The notes under the pieces were generated by a model that made no database searches, was not told the DNA's origin, and saw only the letters and a list, made by a program, of their open reading frames with translations. DNA of 64,000 nt from Alentia gelatinosa (Eukaryota; Annelida; Polychaeta; Phyllodocida; Polynoidae): contig OX465583.1 in assembly GCA_950022655.1 (NCBI GenBank), positions 11,617,298-11,681,297 of the forward strand, given 5' to 3'. A program made the translations under genes and the position numbers. Below, one piece after another: positions 21,602 to 31,856 of this stretch. Positions within the stretch are counted from its first letter, which is position 1. Each line of letters begins with the position of its first letter.

Positions 21602-22024
21602 GAGGGGGCGTCCACCAACCACGACAAGGCTACGACAATGGCTTTCCGACAAGGTCCACGACAGCTCTACGATTGGAAGCCTTGTCGTAGCCTTGTCATG
21701 GTTGGTGGACCACAGTTCCCGACAAGAGGCTATGACAAGGCCACGACAGGCTGCGACATAAAGCTTGTCGGGGACCTGTCGGGGGCCTTCCGACAAGGTT
21801 TTGACAAAATCGAACATGTTCGATTTTGGAGCCATGTCGTGGCGTGTCGTGGCGTGTCGGGAGGTTGTCGATAGAATATTTAGGTGGAGCTTGCACTTCC
21901 CGACAGGCTGCGACAAGGGCTCACGACAACTCCCCTCCTCACGACAATGCTGCGACAAGGCACCGATTGGAACTTTCTTGTCTGCTCTTGTCGTAGCCTT
22001 GTCGTGGTTGGTGGACGCACCCTC
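21602..22024. mobile_element. MITE family c with TTA target duplication
   Basis: TIR GAGGGGGCGTCCACCAACC continuing ACGACAAGG at the left, complement at the right, flanked by TTA (21599-21601, 22025-22027). The interior is saturated with CGACAAGG and CCTTGTCG words, many repeated every 10-20 bp. Inner copies of the TIR occur in inverted order (GTTGGTGGACC at about 21700). Overlapping short frames are artefacts of this composition. Confidence 0.88.
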
Positions 22025-22408
22025 TTATGCACCAACCGATTCGGAGTTGACAGATTAATTCCCAAATCGTACAGCTGTCTGTAAACTTGTCCCAGGCGAA
22101 TTACATAACCTATCACTCGACTGGCAGCCAATGTTCGGTCGTATCTGACTGGATTCATCAACATGTTGATAAGCTCTTGGTAAGCTATTTTGGAATATCG
22201 ACCGACAACTCATCTGTGACAAAAAAACATCTCAAGGGAGGGGGTCACTAATCGTTGGCTGACCCTTGCCTAGCTGTCCTACATCTACCGACTAGGGGCG
22301 ACTCTGTTAGGATGCCTCACCTGAGCCAAATTACCGTTCCTCTGGAGCCGACAAAGGTACATCGATGTTCCGAAACCGGTAGATGTGTATTGGGCTTATG
22401 GAAGTGGC
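22025..22408. mobile_element. MITE family b-like copy, left end disrupted
   Basis: Starts at ACCGATTCGGAGTTGACAG and ends ACCGGTAGATGTGTATTGGG, with the internal family b words ACTAATCG, GCCTAGCTGTCCTACATCTA and GTTAGGATGCCT. The left TIR abuts family c, which appears to have inserted into or next to it. Confidence 0.6.
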
Positions 22409-22414
22409 GCCGGA

Positions 22415-23456
22415 ACCCAGCGTGTAAAGTGGGATTCACACGAAGAGACTCATGTACATGAGATTGGCGTTCTCTACACGTTTTCCTCAGTCTCTGATAA
22501 ATGTCCAATAATCTCAGAGCAGAATGCTGAAATTGAGCTTTTCCAGTCTCTAGGGAAAATGGCGGATCTGATTCACACGGAAGGACTAACCCGATACATA
22601 GCCTCAGAGCAGCTGTGCCATTAAGATTAGGGGACCATTATGATAAGTGGGGGGTACGCCAGTCTCATCAGAATACCCGAGAAACTTTAAACAGGTTTAA
22701 AATCCTAATTGCTTGAGATAATGCACCTTGGCAGGGAAAATTTGCACCAACGATTTTCCCTTCTCCCCCTCAGTCTCAGTGAATTGAGACCTGAAGTGGG
22801 ATTCACGCGTAGAGACTCACGTACATGAGACTGGTTTTGTACCAACTAAGAATTGTCTGAGACAAGGGGATAGGTGTGAAGTACACCAGTCTCAGGTATG
22901 TGGGTCTCTACCTGTGAATCCCACTTTAATTGTAAACGTGTTTGATAATCAAAATCTCATGAGATCATGTACCTGGATAGGGCTATTTGCAGGAGGGAAA
23001 ATACCTTATCTCAGGGAAATTGAACCCTACAATTCAGTCAAGGGGATTGTGTTCCAGTACGCAGTTTCAGCAGGATTTGTCTCAGACAAATGGTACATGA
23101 ATCCCATCGTGTGAATCCCACTTGAAGTGGGATTCATACGGTGGGATTCATGTACCTCATAGGGTTCAAAATCTCATGAAATTCTGTTCCTTTTTAGGGA
23201 TAAATGTCTTTAACAATTACAGGAGGGAAAACATGTATCAGGGAAATGGAACCTTATAATTTAGACGAAGAAATTGTGTTATAGTACAGAATATCAGCAG
23301 GATTTGTCTCAGAAAAACACCCTGTGAAGTACATGAATCCCATCGTGTGAATCCCACTTTAGGAGAATATGTACTGACAAATAATCTCAAGAAAATTATC
23401 TCAGACAAACACCCTACTGGAGGTACATGAGTCTCTCCGTGTGAGTCCCACTTAAG
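22415..23456. repeat. inverted and head-to-head copies of the AAGTGGGATTCAC family
   Basis: At least four family heads occur. One pair (22795-22930) is convergent around GAGACTCACGTACATGAGAC, another (about 23085-23160) is head to head so that ATCCCACTT and AAGTGGGATT meet almost directly. Internal words TTGTCTCAGACAAA and TCTCATGAGATTCTGTTCC recur. Single copies here contrast with tandem copies at 1-1130 and 25.5-26.2 kb. Confidence 0.75.
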
Positions 23457-24579
23457 GAAGCGGTGGCGGCGTCGCTGGGACCCGGCCTGTACTGCTCTGT
23501 GGGCGGGAAACCAGCAGCTCCAGCGGCTGCAGTGAGCTTCATCCAGTCTCCGTTTGGTGGCGCGCAACTCGCTGCGGAGATTCGGCGCGGGCGACTGCGT
23601 ACGTACGTGCGTGCGTGTGTGGGTGCGTGTGTGTGTGCGGCCTCGTCGTGAGGTAGTAATGCCTGTAGGAGAGGAGAGGTGCAAACAGAGACACTCCGAG
23701 CGACTCACATGGGTCAGGATAGGGACGAGGAGGCAGCGCAGCCAGCCCGGAGCAGCTCATAACGAATGGGACTGCGTTACATACATACCTACATACACCC
23801 AGCTTCCTAGGATCACTACAACTGCAAGGTTCCTGGATAAGGCGCCACACTACGTCCCACTGGCGCCAGTCCCCTGTCTCCTTTATCACCCTCATTACGT
23901 GCTCCAAGAAGGGGACCTGGACTTGGACCACCAGTGTGGGCTTCGGTGGAGAACGGCTTTGGAAAATACCCATGGTGGAGTACCCTACCCTCATCAGAGT
24001 CAACTCACGGGGGTTATTGTAGACGGTTTACCTCTACCCTCTCTTTTAGCTCACTCATACTCAACTCTGGCAGTAACCTACACTCCCAGACATACCTGGG
24101 AGGAATATATAGTATGTGTTGAAGGTGGGTGTTAACCTATCGCATCTTGCTGTATAAACATCCTAGTCTTTAACCGTGAGTGCACACATCGATACTGTAT
24201 CCTCACTTGGACCTTGACCACTTGGACATATATACTGACAGTGTCAAGAGATTTCCAGCTTGGAGATACACAATGGGTCCATATTAGAGTCTGCAGTGGG
24301 GCTTTTTCACCAGGAAAACTAGCATATGTTCCCAAGCCGGGGATTGCTTGCCCTCTCGCCTGCAGGTGCACTTGCCGCCTATGACACAGATGCTGTGGCA
24401 GCGCGGCAGGTTTAGATTCACAGCAGCGGCGGCGGCAGCAGTAAAGGCAGCTGCTACCAAGCCGCGAGTCAAAGACTGGCAGCATCAAAGTGAAAGGTCA
24501 ACCCGTACCGTCCGGCCGCCTCGAGGCCTGTCGACTCCTGGAATGTCTCTCCTGCAATTGTAAACTGACAAGCGATCAG
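23457..24579 (+). other. candidate promoter-proximal first exon
   Basis: Composition changes sharply at 23457 to GC/CpG-rich, apparently single-copy sequence (GCGGTGGCGGCGTCGCTGGG, GGCGCGGGCG), including GTGCGTG microsatellite-like runs. It ends at CGATCAG followed by GTAAGAAG at 24580, a near-consensus 5' splice site. Plus-strand frames at 23554-24135 and 24348-24563 are open, but neither gives a recognisable protein and the second stops before the donor. A non-coding 5' exon of a gene lying to the right is the simplest reading. Supporting a real exon are the composition and donor; against it is that no downstream exon is seen. Confidence 0.35.
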
Positions 24580-24588
24580 GTAAGAAGA
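24580..24588 (+). other. strong 5' splice-site match
   Basis: CAG|GTAAGAAG fits the animal donor consensus at every core position. No matching coding exon is identified. Confidence 0.35.
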
Positions 24589-24635
24589 ACAAAAAGACTT
24601 GTAATATTTTTATCCTTTTGATGAAATACATGTTC

Positions 24636-25245
24636 CTATAACGTTTCCAGTTCTGTTTACTCCTACAACTGAGGGTGGATAGACCATGCCAAGAGGAGTG
24701 AGTGTGTGAGTGAGTTTGAGCTGCCTGGCTTCAGAATGAAGGATTAAAGGAGAAACCAATAAGTTTAGGTCAGCGTTGTCGTTCTGCACGAGTTTGATGC
24801 GGAGTGATATGAACGAGGCGACAGCTGAGTGAATATCACGTAGCATTCAAACGAGATGGAGAATGACGACTTAGACAAAAACGAGTTGTTTTCTGTATTT
24901 ATCTCACCCCTGTACAAACTAAAAGAATAGAGGACACACAGGATATAGACCATAGAGAACGGACTGCAATACTCGTTGGGGCATGGAGAACGAGTTCCCA
25001 ATATTAAGCCTATGGACATTTATTCCAGGGGTGAGATAAAGACTGCAATACTCGTTGGGGCATAGAGAACGAGTTCCAAATGTTAAGTCTATGGGGCAAA
25101 AATACCAGGGGTGAGATAAATCTTCCCATAACGTCTCCTATTCTGTTTACTCCTACAACGGAGGTCTGGGTAGACCACGCCAAGCAGAGATAGTGTGTGT
25201 GTGTGCGTTTGTGTTGCCTGGCTTCAGAGTGAGAGATTAATAGCG
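24636..25245. repeat. 115-bp direct repeats flanking a hairpin element
   Basis: 24636-24752 and 25131-25245 are diverged direct copies (ATAACGT(T/C)TCC, TCTGTTTACTCCTACAAC, GGTAGACCACGCCAAG, TTGCCTGGCTTCAGA). The hairpin element 24783-25122 lies between them. This may be a tandem duplication into which the element inserted, or duplication made with the insertion. Confidence 0.65.
24783..25122. mobile_element. hairpin-superfamily element (copy 3), reversed
   Basis: Hairpin 24783-24860: CGAGTTTGATGC..GTGATATGAACG pairs with TGAATATCACG..GCATTCAAACG and the apex reads AACGAGGCGACAGCTGAG. The block then runs from TTTATCTCACCCC (24898) to GGGGTGAGATAAA (about 25040), with its right part duplicated to 25122. 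ACGAGTTCCCAATATTAAGC, CCTATGG and CCAGGGGTGAG match 33.1 and 58.8 kb. Confidence 0.75.
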
Positions 25246-25266
25246 TTAAGGCCTGGATTATTGCTT

Positions 25267-25286
25267 GCTATCACAGGGGGGGGGGG
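25267..25286 (+). repeat. G homopolymer of about 20
   Basis: An uninterrupted G run after CACA. It is quadruplex-capable and prone to length error in assembly. Confidence 0.95.
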
Positions 25287-25489
25287 GGGGGTTGTGGATG
25301 TCTGGTGTGCAGTGAAGGTGGATGAGCCACTCCTCCAGTGAGTGTAGGATCCTCCCGCCTCATCACATTCTCATTAACCACCACAGGATTACCTAACATC
25401 ACGAATTACCGCGGGCACTAGTTAATTAATGCCCAACTAAGATGATATTCTATGGGCACACTTTTGGATACTATAGGGTAATTGGAATG

Positions 25490-26290
25490 GAGTGGGAACA
25501 TTGCATTGTGAAGTGGAATTCACAGGGTGGGATTCATGCAGCTCAGAGGGTTAATAATCTAATGAGATTCTGTTCCTTGTTAAGTGGGATTCACACGGTG
25601 GGATTCATGTACCTCACAGGGTTAACTATCTAATGAGATTCTGTTCCTTGTTAAGTGGAATTCACACGGTGGGATTCATGTACCTTGGAGGGTTAACAAT
25701 CTCATAAGATTCTGTTCCAATTAAAGTGGGAAACACACTGTACGATTTCGTTCCCACCGATTAACTCCCTAAATCGGAAGGACATTTTAACTTGTCTCAG
25801 GCGAGATTCTGTTCCTTGTTAAGTGGAATTCACACGGTGGAATTCATATACCTTAGAGGGTTAACAATCTAATGAGATTTTGTTCCTTGATAAGTGGGAT
25901 TCACACGGTGGGATTCATGTACCTCACAGGGTTCATCATCCCATTAGATTCTGTTTATTCTTAATTGAAATTCACATGATGGGATTCAAATACCTCACAG
26001 CATTCAAAATCTCATGAGATTGTTCCTTTTTAAGTGGAGTTCACACGTTGGGATTCATGTACCTTGCAGGGTTCAAAATCTCATGAGATTCTGTTCCTTA
26101 TAAAATGGAATTCACACGGTGGGATTCGTGTACCTCACAGGGTTCAAAATCTCATGAGATTCTGTTCCAATTTAGGGGTAAATGTCGCCAACAATTGCAG
26201 GTGAAAAAACATGTCTCAGGGAAATACGAGTTCCCAATGTTAAGCCTATGGGACAAAGATACCAGGGGTGGAATCTTGCAGGATTTATCT
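25490..26290. repeat. 71-bp tandem array of the AAGTGGGATTCAC family
   Basis: About nine units carry AAGTGGGATTCACACGGTGG, GATTCATGTACCTCACAGGG and TGAGATTCTGTTCCTTGTT. One unit is fused at 25722-25800 to a family h unit (GTGGGAAACACACTGTACGA). The right end (26210-26290) carries a fragment of a hairpin-superfamily block (GAGTTCCCAATGTTAAGCC, CCAGGGGTGG). Confidence 0.88.
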
Positions 26291-26339
26291 CAAACACCCT
26301 GTAAGGGACATGTTTCCCATCGTATGAATCTTTTTTTAG

Positions 26340-28016
26340 GAAGGTAGAGCTCTGGAAATGGTCAACACCTACATTTCTATTGAATGATGACAGGATATCA
26401 CTCATAGTCCTCATTCATCACCAATTTCTCTATTTCGGTGTGGTGTTTGAATTATCAGTACATTTTAATTGAGATGGGCCTGGCACCACCCTCCCCATCC
26501 GTGTTAGCGTGGTGCTGGACGATTAACCCTGGAGATGCGGGCCTAACAGTGGCTCTGCTGGCCCCTCGCCAAGGCCAGATTAGTTTATCGCAGGGCTACT
26601 CGTCGGTCGACAGCTTTGGCGGTGTCCGACCACCTCTATACAAGTATATACAACAACTACCTCACCCCTAGACCTAACGATCACAGGGGGTTCAACTACA
26701 AATAAACACACCGCTATGTGCACGACTGCAGCGACGCGATCTAGAGCACAAGATCCTGGAAGTTGAACGACACGAACGACAACTAAGCTGATAATATGTA
26801 CTACTTCAATGTCATAAATACATGCAGGACAGCAATGAAGAGTTGAAGGGACTGCAATTATATTAAGGGCTTAACTGGAGAAACCTTTTAGAGAATTAGA
26901 CCGTTTACCATCGGCCTACATGTAGGTAGCTACGAGAATGAAAAATTGAATTTTATACTTATAATTAGAATAGTATAGTAGCCCTAACCAGCAGTAGTAG
27001 CAAAAGATTGCCTGGAAAGAGAGGATCACAAAGATATTTGATTTTTAGAAATCGGTCGAGTATTTCAAGAATTATGGAGGAAAGTCTAGTCAAATTAAGA
27101 TTGAATTTGAGGGAATCAGGTATATAGAAAACAGTAGAAGGCATGGCACCACATAATGATTTGCACAGATGACACAGACCTATTACAATGTCTCTCTAGA
27201 TATTGGTGATAGGGACATGATATTTAGCATACAGGGGTATTTTCACATACTGAATCCAATGGAGATATTTCAATGGAGATATTTATTCTCATATTTATTC
27301 TCATGATGATGTCATAGTTAATTTGCATATTAATAGGGAAATCTGTAATAATGATGTATAGATTCTGCAAAAAACACTCAAATATAACTCCTCTCTAATC
27401 TAATCATACAAAGCAAAACATATCTTTGACTTCTAAATAGGAATTCTGACAGCTAATTTGCATAATTTTCTTGAACCTGAAGTCTTAAGATGGATCAGAG
27501 AATTGATAAACTCATTGTAGGATGCTCTGCTCTGTATAATTATAATCTTGTAGCTAAGAGTTTAAGCATGGCTTTACTGGTTGAGGATTACAAGCCGCAA
27601 TATTTGATGCTGTTAAAATATGTCAATTCCTCAATGTAAGCAGAGGCTATTTTCGGTGTACTACTTTTATAAGGACAACTTTGATGGACTAGATGTTCCG
27701 GGACAAGATAGAATGAGTCTAACTCATATAAAATACCTCAGCAGTTATAAGATTGAATATACTGAATAAATAACACTTTTTGCCAAGTAGGGACAGGGTT
27801 TAACTGTGATCAGCGCGTCTGTCTGTCATTATATGTGCATTATGTGGTCGACTGGATAAACTGTAAATACAGCTGCCCTTTTGTTTAGTGTTGGAATTTG
27901 GCTAATCCAGCTACGCCAAGTGGTAAGATGGTCCTAGCTAATTGCCACCGCATGGTTGGAGAGCCAAACCTGACATACTGTATAGCTCAGGGCCGGGCCT
28001 AGGTCAGAGTAGGCCG
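26340..28016. other. 1.7 kb without a recognised gene
   Basis: The left part (26470-26700) is GC-richer and apparently unique with a 77-codon frame I do not recognise; the rest is AT-rich. A small local duplication (CAATGGAGATATTT twice near 27260) is present. I see no RNA gene or TIR element. Confidence 0.35.
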
Positions 28017-28019
28017 TAA

Positions 28020-28330
28020 AGCCCAATGCCCATCTACCGATTTCGGAACATTTATGTACGTTTGTCGGCGACAAACGGAGGGTATCTTGTCTCAGCCGAG
28101 CCATCCTAACGGAGTCTGTAGATGTGGGACAGCTAGGCAAGGCTACCCAGTGATTAGTGAACACTTGGTTTCTTTGGTTTTTGCCCTCCCCCAGCGATTA
28201 GTGGACCATACACCGATTTTATCAGTGTGCGGATCGAGCGAGGGGTAATTTGCCTGTGACAAGGTGACCGACTCCTATACAATTTGGGAACTAATCGTTC
28301 AACCCTAAATCGGTAGATGGGCATCCGGCT
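28020..28330. mobile_element. MITE family b with TAA target duplication
   Basis: 311 bp between TAA (28017-28019) and TAA (28331-28333). TIRs are AGCCCAATGCCCATCTACCG at the left and the complement of AGCCGGATGCCCATCTACCG at the right. The interior has GTCGGCGACAAACGGAGG and ACCAAAGAAACC-type words in the opposite orientation to the 21152 copy. Confidence 0.9.
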
Positions 28331-28366
28331 TAAGAGTAAGGGAGGAAGGACACAAGAGTATTTGAT

Positions 28367-28652
28367 ATTATTATATACCTGTGTCCGAATGTCTATTAAA
28401 TACTGCCCGCTTCTAGGGGTGCAGTAATAATAATGTTCTTGCCCACTGTGACTGAGACTTTGTAGGTCATTGAAATACTATTTTAGATTGTTTTAAGGTA
28501 TATGATAATAAGCAAACATCCTCATTGTGGACAAAACGTTTCTCGTTCTTGGCAATTCGTCAATTTTATACGGCCTTCCGCCTACATCATAAAGCCGTAT
28601 GAAATTAACGACTGACCTTAAACGAGAAATGGTTTGCCCACAGCAAGGACGT
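28367..28652. mobile_element. hairpin-superfamily element (copy 4), TTATTATATACC type
   Basis: The block 28367-28508 is bounded by ATTATTATATACCTGTG and AAGGTATATGATAAT. It is followed directly by a hairpin 28511-28652 whose arms (CATTGTGGACAAAACG, TTTCTCGTT, ATTTTATACGGC) pair with CGAGAAATGG, GCCGTATGAAAT and so on. The apex is TTCCGCCTACATCATAAA. Same order, block then hairpin, as at 45.7 kb. Confidence 0.7.
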
Positions 28653-28904
28653 TTCCTCATACTACTAGGTGTCAAAAATTTAACAAATTTTATTGACAAC
28701 TGGAACTTCCTTTATGCACATGGTAGAAGGCATCCTGCTGCAGTTTCAGCAAGAAAGCTCTGTGCATTGATTTGCTCTTGAATCAACAGCCAATGAGGGA
28801 TGACCAGTCTCGTTCTGGTCTGTTGCACATGTCAGGAGATACACATGATACTAACGACTCAGAGTGTCATTGTTTCCTGCATGAAGTTGTCCCTCCGCAT
28901 TAAC

Positions 28905-29050
28905 TACCATATAAGGAATAGAGTAGTCCCAGTAGCCAATGACTGCATTCGGAGCAAACCACGACCTTCACCCTGACCTCCTTATATGATATTTATAGCG
29001 CCTTGGGACGGTTCTACAGTCTATAGTTGACCTAAAATCTAATGGGCCGC
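28905..29050 (+). repeat. repeat segment also present at 61630-61775 (minus)
   Basis: About 140 bp match the reverse of 61630-61775: CCATATAAGGAATA, GTAGCCAATGACTGCATTCG, ACCTTCACCCTGACCTCCTT, AGCGCCTTGGGACGG and AGTTGACCT. No TIRs are obvious. It may be a SINE-like or MITE fragment inserted in the surrounding repeat. Confidence 0.65.
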
Positions 29051-29219
29051 AACCACCCTCTAAGAGTGCATTGCCCTCATGTGGATAGTCCAAGAACCAG
29101 AACAAGCGATAATGAGGGTAATATGCTATTCACTACATGGCTGCCATATAGTGAACATCAAAACAAGAAGAAGCTGCTACAAAAATGGTGACTGTTCCAA
29201 TTCAGTAATTTTTTATACT

Positions 29220-29762
29220 ACAGCATCAACTGAGCTCCTGATACACTACGATAGGCCTTATGATGCATCTCCCAACCGAAAATCAATATCGTATTGGAAA
29301 GTCAACTTTAATCCGTAACCGATACATCCGAGGATGCACCCCCTATGCAAGTATCGTCTAACCCGGCGTTTACATTAGACGATTATAGGCGGCGATTCTT
29401 CATTTTAGCGGAGCCTGACGACTTTCAGCAGTAAAAGGCTAGAAGTCGTCTAGTCTAAACGCCAAGTGCGTGGCGACTGCAGATCGTCTGGTTACGTCTG
29501 GTTACGCAATACGGCACCACCTCACGACTATTAGACACGCTCTGACCTCGGCGACTATTTTAAGCCGGCTTGAATTAGTCGTCTACAGGGGCGGCGATTC
29601 TGTGAAAACACATAGTCGTCAGTTAGAACGCTCGGGTAAATTCTGACGTAGACGACCTTTGCGGTGGACATTGCCACCACCTGGCGACTATTGGCTGATG
29701 ATCTACAGTCGCCACGTATTTAGTCGTCCAATGTAAACGCCGGGATAGGGTATCGGGAGCTC
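29220..29762. mobile_element. MITE family e, interrupted by family f
   Basis: Left CAACTGAGCTCCTGATACAC and right TATCGGGAGCTCAGTGGACA match 10183-10356. The interior is split by the family f element at 29362-29744. Confidence 0.78.
29362..29744. mobile_element. MITE family f nested in family e
   Basis: TIR CCCGGCGTTTACATTAGACG at the left and complement ending CGTCCAATGTAAACGCCGGG at the right, 383 bp, with TAA at the left junction and ATA at the right. The interior is saturated with GGCGACT, AGTCGTC and TAGACGAC words in both orientations. The uninterrupted sequence at 10310-10330 marks the insertion point. Confidence 0.85.
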
Positions 29763-29914
29763 AGTGGACACTGAGACTAATAAATACAGACAATTTAGAA
29801 ATCAATGGCATTGATAGAGATGTAGAGACCAGAACTTGACAATAAGTTGACACCAAGATGCATTTTAGACTGCACAAAATACTATTTACGACACATCAGA
29901 CACCAACAACCTAT

Positions 29915-30325
29915 TTATTATCCACCGTATACAAAGCCCCCATTGAAAATGTATGGGGACTCAGTAAACCACTACCCATTGTATAAAACCTACCAGATAC
30001 CATAACTGTGGTATACGGATTCAAACCTGTGGTTTACGGCCTCAAAAGCATGGTATACGGGAAAAATAGTCCCTTTGTGTTATAGAGCAAAGAAATAGTT
30101 CCTATTGTTATACCCTTTAATATGGCAATTACAAGGTTTAATTTATTCGAAAAGATGCATAATAAATACAACAAACGATGGTTTTGTGGACAGGCAGCTC
30201 TGTAAACCACTCGAGGTTGACGTCGTAATACACTCGCTAGCACTCGTGTATTACTACGCGTCAACCTCTCGTGGTTTACGGCCGCCTGTCCACAAAAACA
30301 TCGATTATTGTCTATTTCAACTATA
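29915..30325. mobile_element. hairpin-superfamily element (copy 5)
   Basis: The block 29915-30175 holds GTATACAAAGCCCCC, GTGGTTTACGGCC and GGTATACGGG, then the hairpin 30176-30303 has near-perfect 60-bp arms (CGATGGTTTTGTGGACAGGC, GTAAACCAC, GAGGTTGACG, GTAATACAC). The apex is CGAGTGCTAGCGAG in reverse. The block word GGTTTACGGCC recurs in the arm. The inverted homologue is at 35861-36145. Confidence 0.8.
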
Positions 30326-30494
30326 ACCATTGTCACTAATAGAGAGTACCCATTAGGGTTAATTCTATGAGATAGTACATGGAAGATATGTAGGACCAGT
30401 TTAGTATCGCACCTATATACAAATGGGAAACTTGTAGCTGTAGACAGAACAATTGGCATTTGAAGTATTTCTTTCTTTTAACTAATTTATATTA

Positions 30495-30690
30495 GGGTAA
30501 TATTGTACAGCCGTTCTTCCACTCGGGCCCTATCCCCCTACTCCTCATTCTAATGGCGGGTGTTAGCCGAATGAGCAGTGGGTACCATTTTTGTGTAAGT
30601 TTTATGTATGACCCGACCAAGGTTTAAATTCCCAACCTCCCATGCTCGAGGCGAACACCCCTACCACTTAGCCACTGAGCTTGGTATTCA
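30495..30690 (-). mobile_element. tRNA-headed SINE, complete head
   Basis: On the minus strand a perfect A box (TGGCTAAGTGG) is followed by a decayed B box, then the body GGTACCCACTGCTCATTCGG, CCATTAGAATGAGGAGT and GGGCCCGAGTGGAAGAACGG. Body copies occur at 41.4, 59.9 and 61.1-61.6 kb, all on the minus strand. Confidence 0.75.
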
Positions 30691-30816
30691 TTTTTTCCAT
30701 GGGTGTTTGTTGGAGAGTTCAGTATTGCATTTGTTGCCTCACTCCCTAATGTTATAAGGTTCTTGGCAAAGAAGATCCTAGTGCCGACTCACGAACCGGT
30801 CCAGATAACATCCCTA

Positions 30817-31476
30817 GGGCCCGTTTCCATTGGCCGATTTCCCGTCACCGATCTACAGGAACCACAGACGGACTTTTTAGCACTGCTGACCCAAAATCGG
30901 TCAATGTAAACGACCCAGCTCATGAAATGACCAACAACTTTTTCTGCTTAAATTATGCAATGTGGCACCGCCCTACGCTGAGTGAAAACTTGGTCACTTA
31001 GTGAAATTTACTACCCTCACTGATTGTTCGATACCAACGCACAGTCGGTGACACCGCCAACAGACTTTCTGAGTAACTTAACCCTTTAAGGGCGAATGAT
31101 GCCTTGAGGCATCAACTGGCCAAGGGCGAATGATGCCTTGAGGCATCAACCAGCCCAGGGCGAATAATGTCTTGAGGCATCATTTCTCAAAAACATACAA
31201 ATGCGTTTTTAACAAGGAAATTATGGAGCAATATTGATCAAACTTTCACAGAATGTAGGTCTAACACTATAATATCTATTCTGAAAAAATAAAACATTTA
31301 GGATTATAATTCATGTCGCATGATTAAACGGGTTTTTACAAATGTGTGCCCATTCCCTAGTGAGACAAACTGCCATCCGTACCCGTCCTTACTTAGGGGG
31401 TAGCTCGGCTGCTGGCACCCTTTTCTTGAATGGTTAAAAGATCTCCGCCATTTTTGTCAGCCAATGGAAACGGGCC
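30817..31476. mobile_element. MITE family a, long copy with a nested element
   Basis: TIR GGGCCCGTTTCCATTGGCCG at the left; right end CAGCCAATGGAAACGGGCC then TTA. Inner words GTCACCGATCTACAG and ACTGCTGACCCAAAATCGG follow the family pattern. It is 660 bp only because a TTAA-flanked element is nested at 31082-31433. Confidence 0.82.
31082..31433. mobile_element. TTAA-flanked piggyBac-like MITE
   Basis: Flanked by TTAA at 31078-31081 and 31434-31437. The left end CCCTTTAAGGGCGAATGATG resembles piggyBac-type termini. The paralogous family a copy at 57.78 kb lacks the segment, confirming insertion. Three tandem palindromes (GATGCCTTGAGGCATC) lie at the left end. The right TIR is degenerate (CCATTCAAG in reverse). 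Confidence 0.75.
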
Positions 31477-31490
31477 TTATAATAATTAGT

Positions 31491-31856
31491 AGAAACCAAA
31501 CGAGAGTTAGCCTTGTCAATGTTTATGCCACGATGGGCAGGTTGTGTATTACTACACGAGGCGTTAGCCGAGTTTAGTGAGTAGCACACCTGACCAGAGT
31601 GGTATAAACATTGACAAGGCTAACTTGAGTTCAGTTTCGTATTTATCCTACCCCATCTCACCGATATACAGAGAATATTTGTAATTATTCATGCTAGTAG
31701 TTATCAATGCTGCCGGATCTACTTTCGTTATCTCGTCTCTGATTGGTCCGATTTTTTATTCACCTCGGTGCATAAATAACACTTTATCCAACGCTATGTC
31801 AAATACATTGAGTCAATGTTAAACCTATGGCGTTTTTTATTAGGGGTAGGATAAAA
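31491..31856. mobile_element. hairpin-superfamily element (copy 6), reversed
   Basis: Hairpin 31491-31640: outer arms GAAACCAAACGAGAGTTAGC..TTTATGCCAC pair with GTGGTATAAAC..TCAGTTTC. The inner stem and apex contain TATTACTACACGAGGCGTTAGC and so on, keeping CGAGGCGTTAGCCGAG. The block 31641-31856 runs from TTTATCCTACCCC to GGGGTAGGATAAA with AACCTATGGCGTTTTTTATT at its far end. Confidence 0.8.

Larger units (their letters stand above)
28790..29860 (+). repeat. dispersed repeat with nested insertions (paralogue of 47745-48095)
   Basis: Shared segments are GACCAGTCTCGTTC, GGGCCGCAAC, CTCATGTGG, GATAATGAG, CATTCACTACATGGCTGCC, GAACATCAA and ACTAATAAATAC. Compared with the shorter 47.7 kb copy, this one carries two extra segments: about 190 bp including 28905-29050, and a family e MITE (29220-29762) that itself contains family f (29362-29744). 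Confidence 0.75.

Noticed and set aside
21599..22058. Overlapping 66-119 codon frames in family c MITEs (also 62667-63303)
   Set aside because: Present on both strands and in several frames because of the CGACAAGG word density; not conserved between copies as protein.
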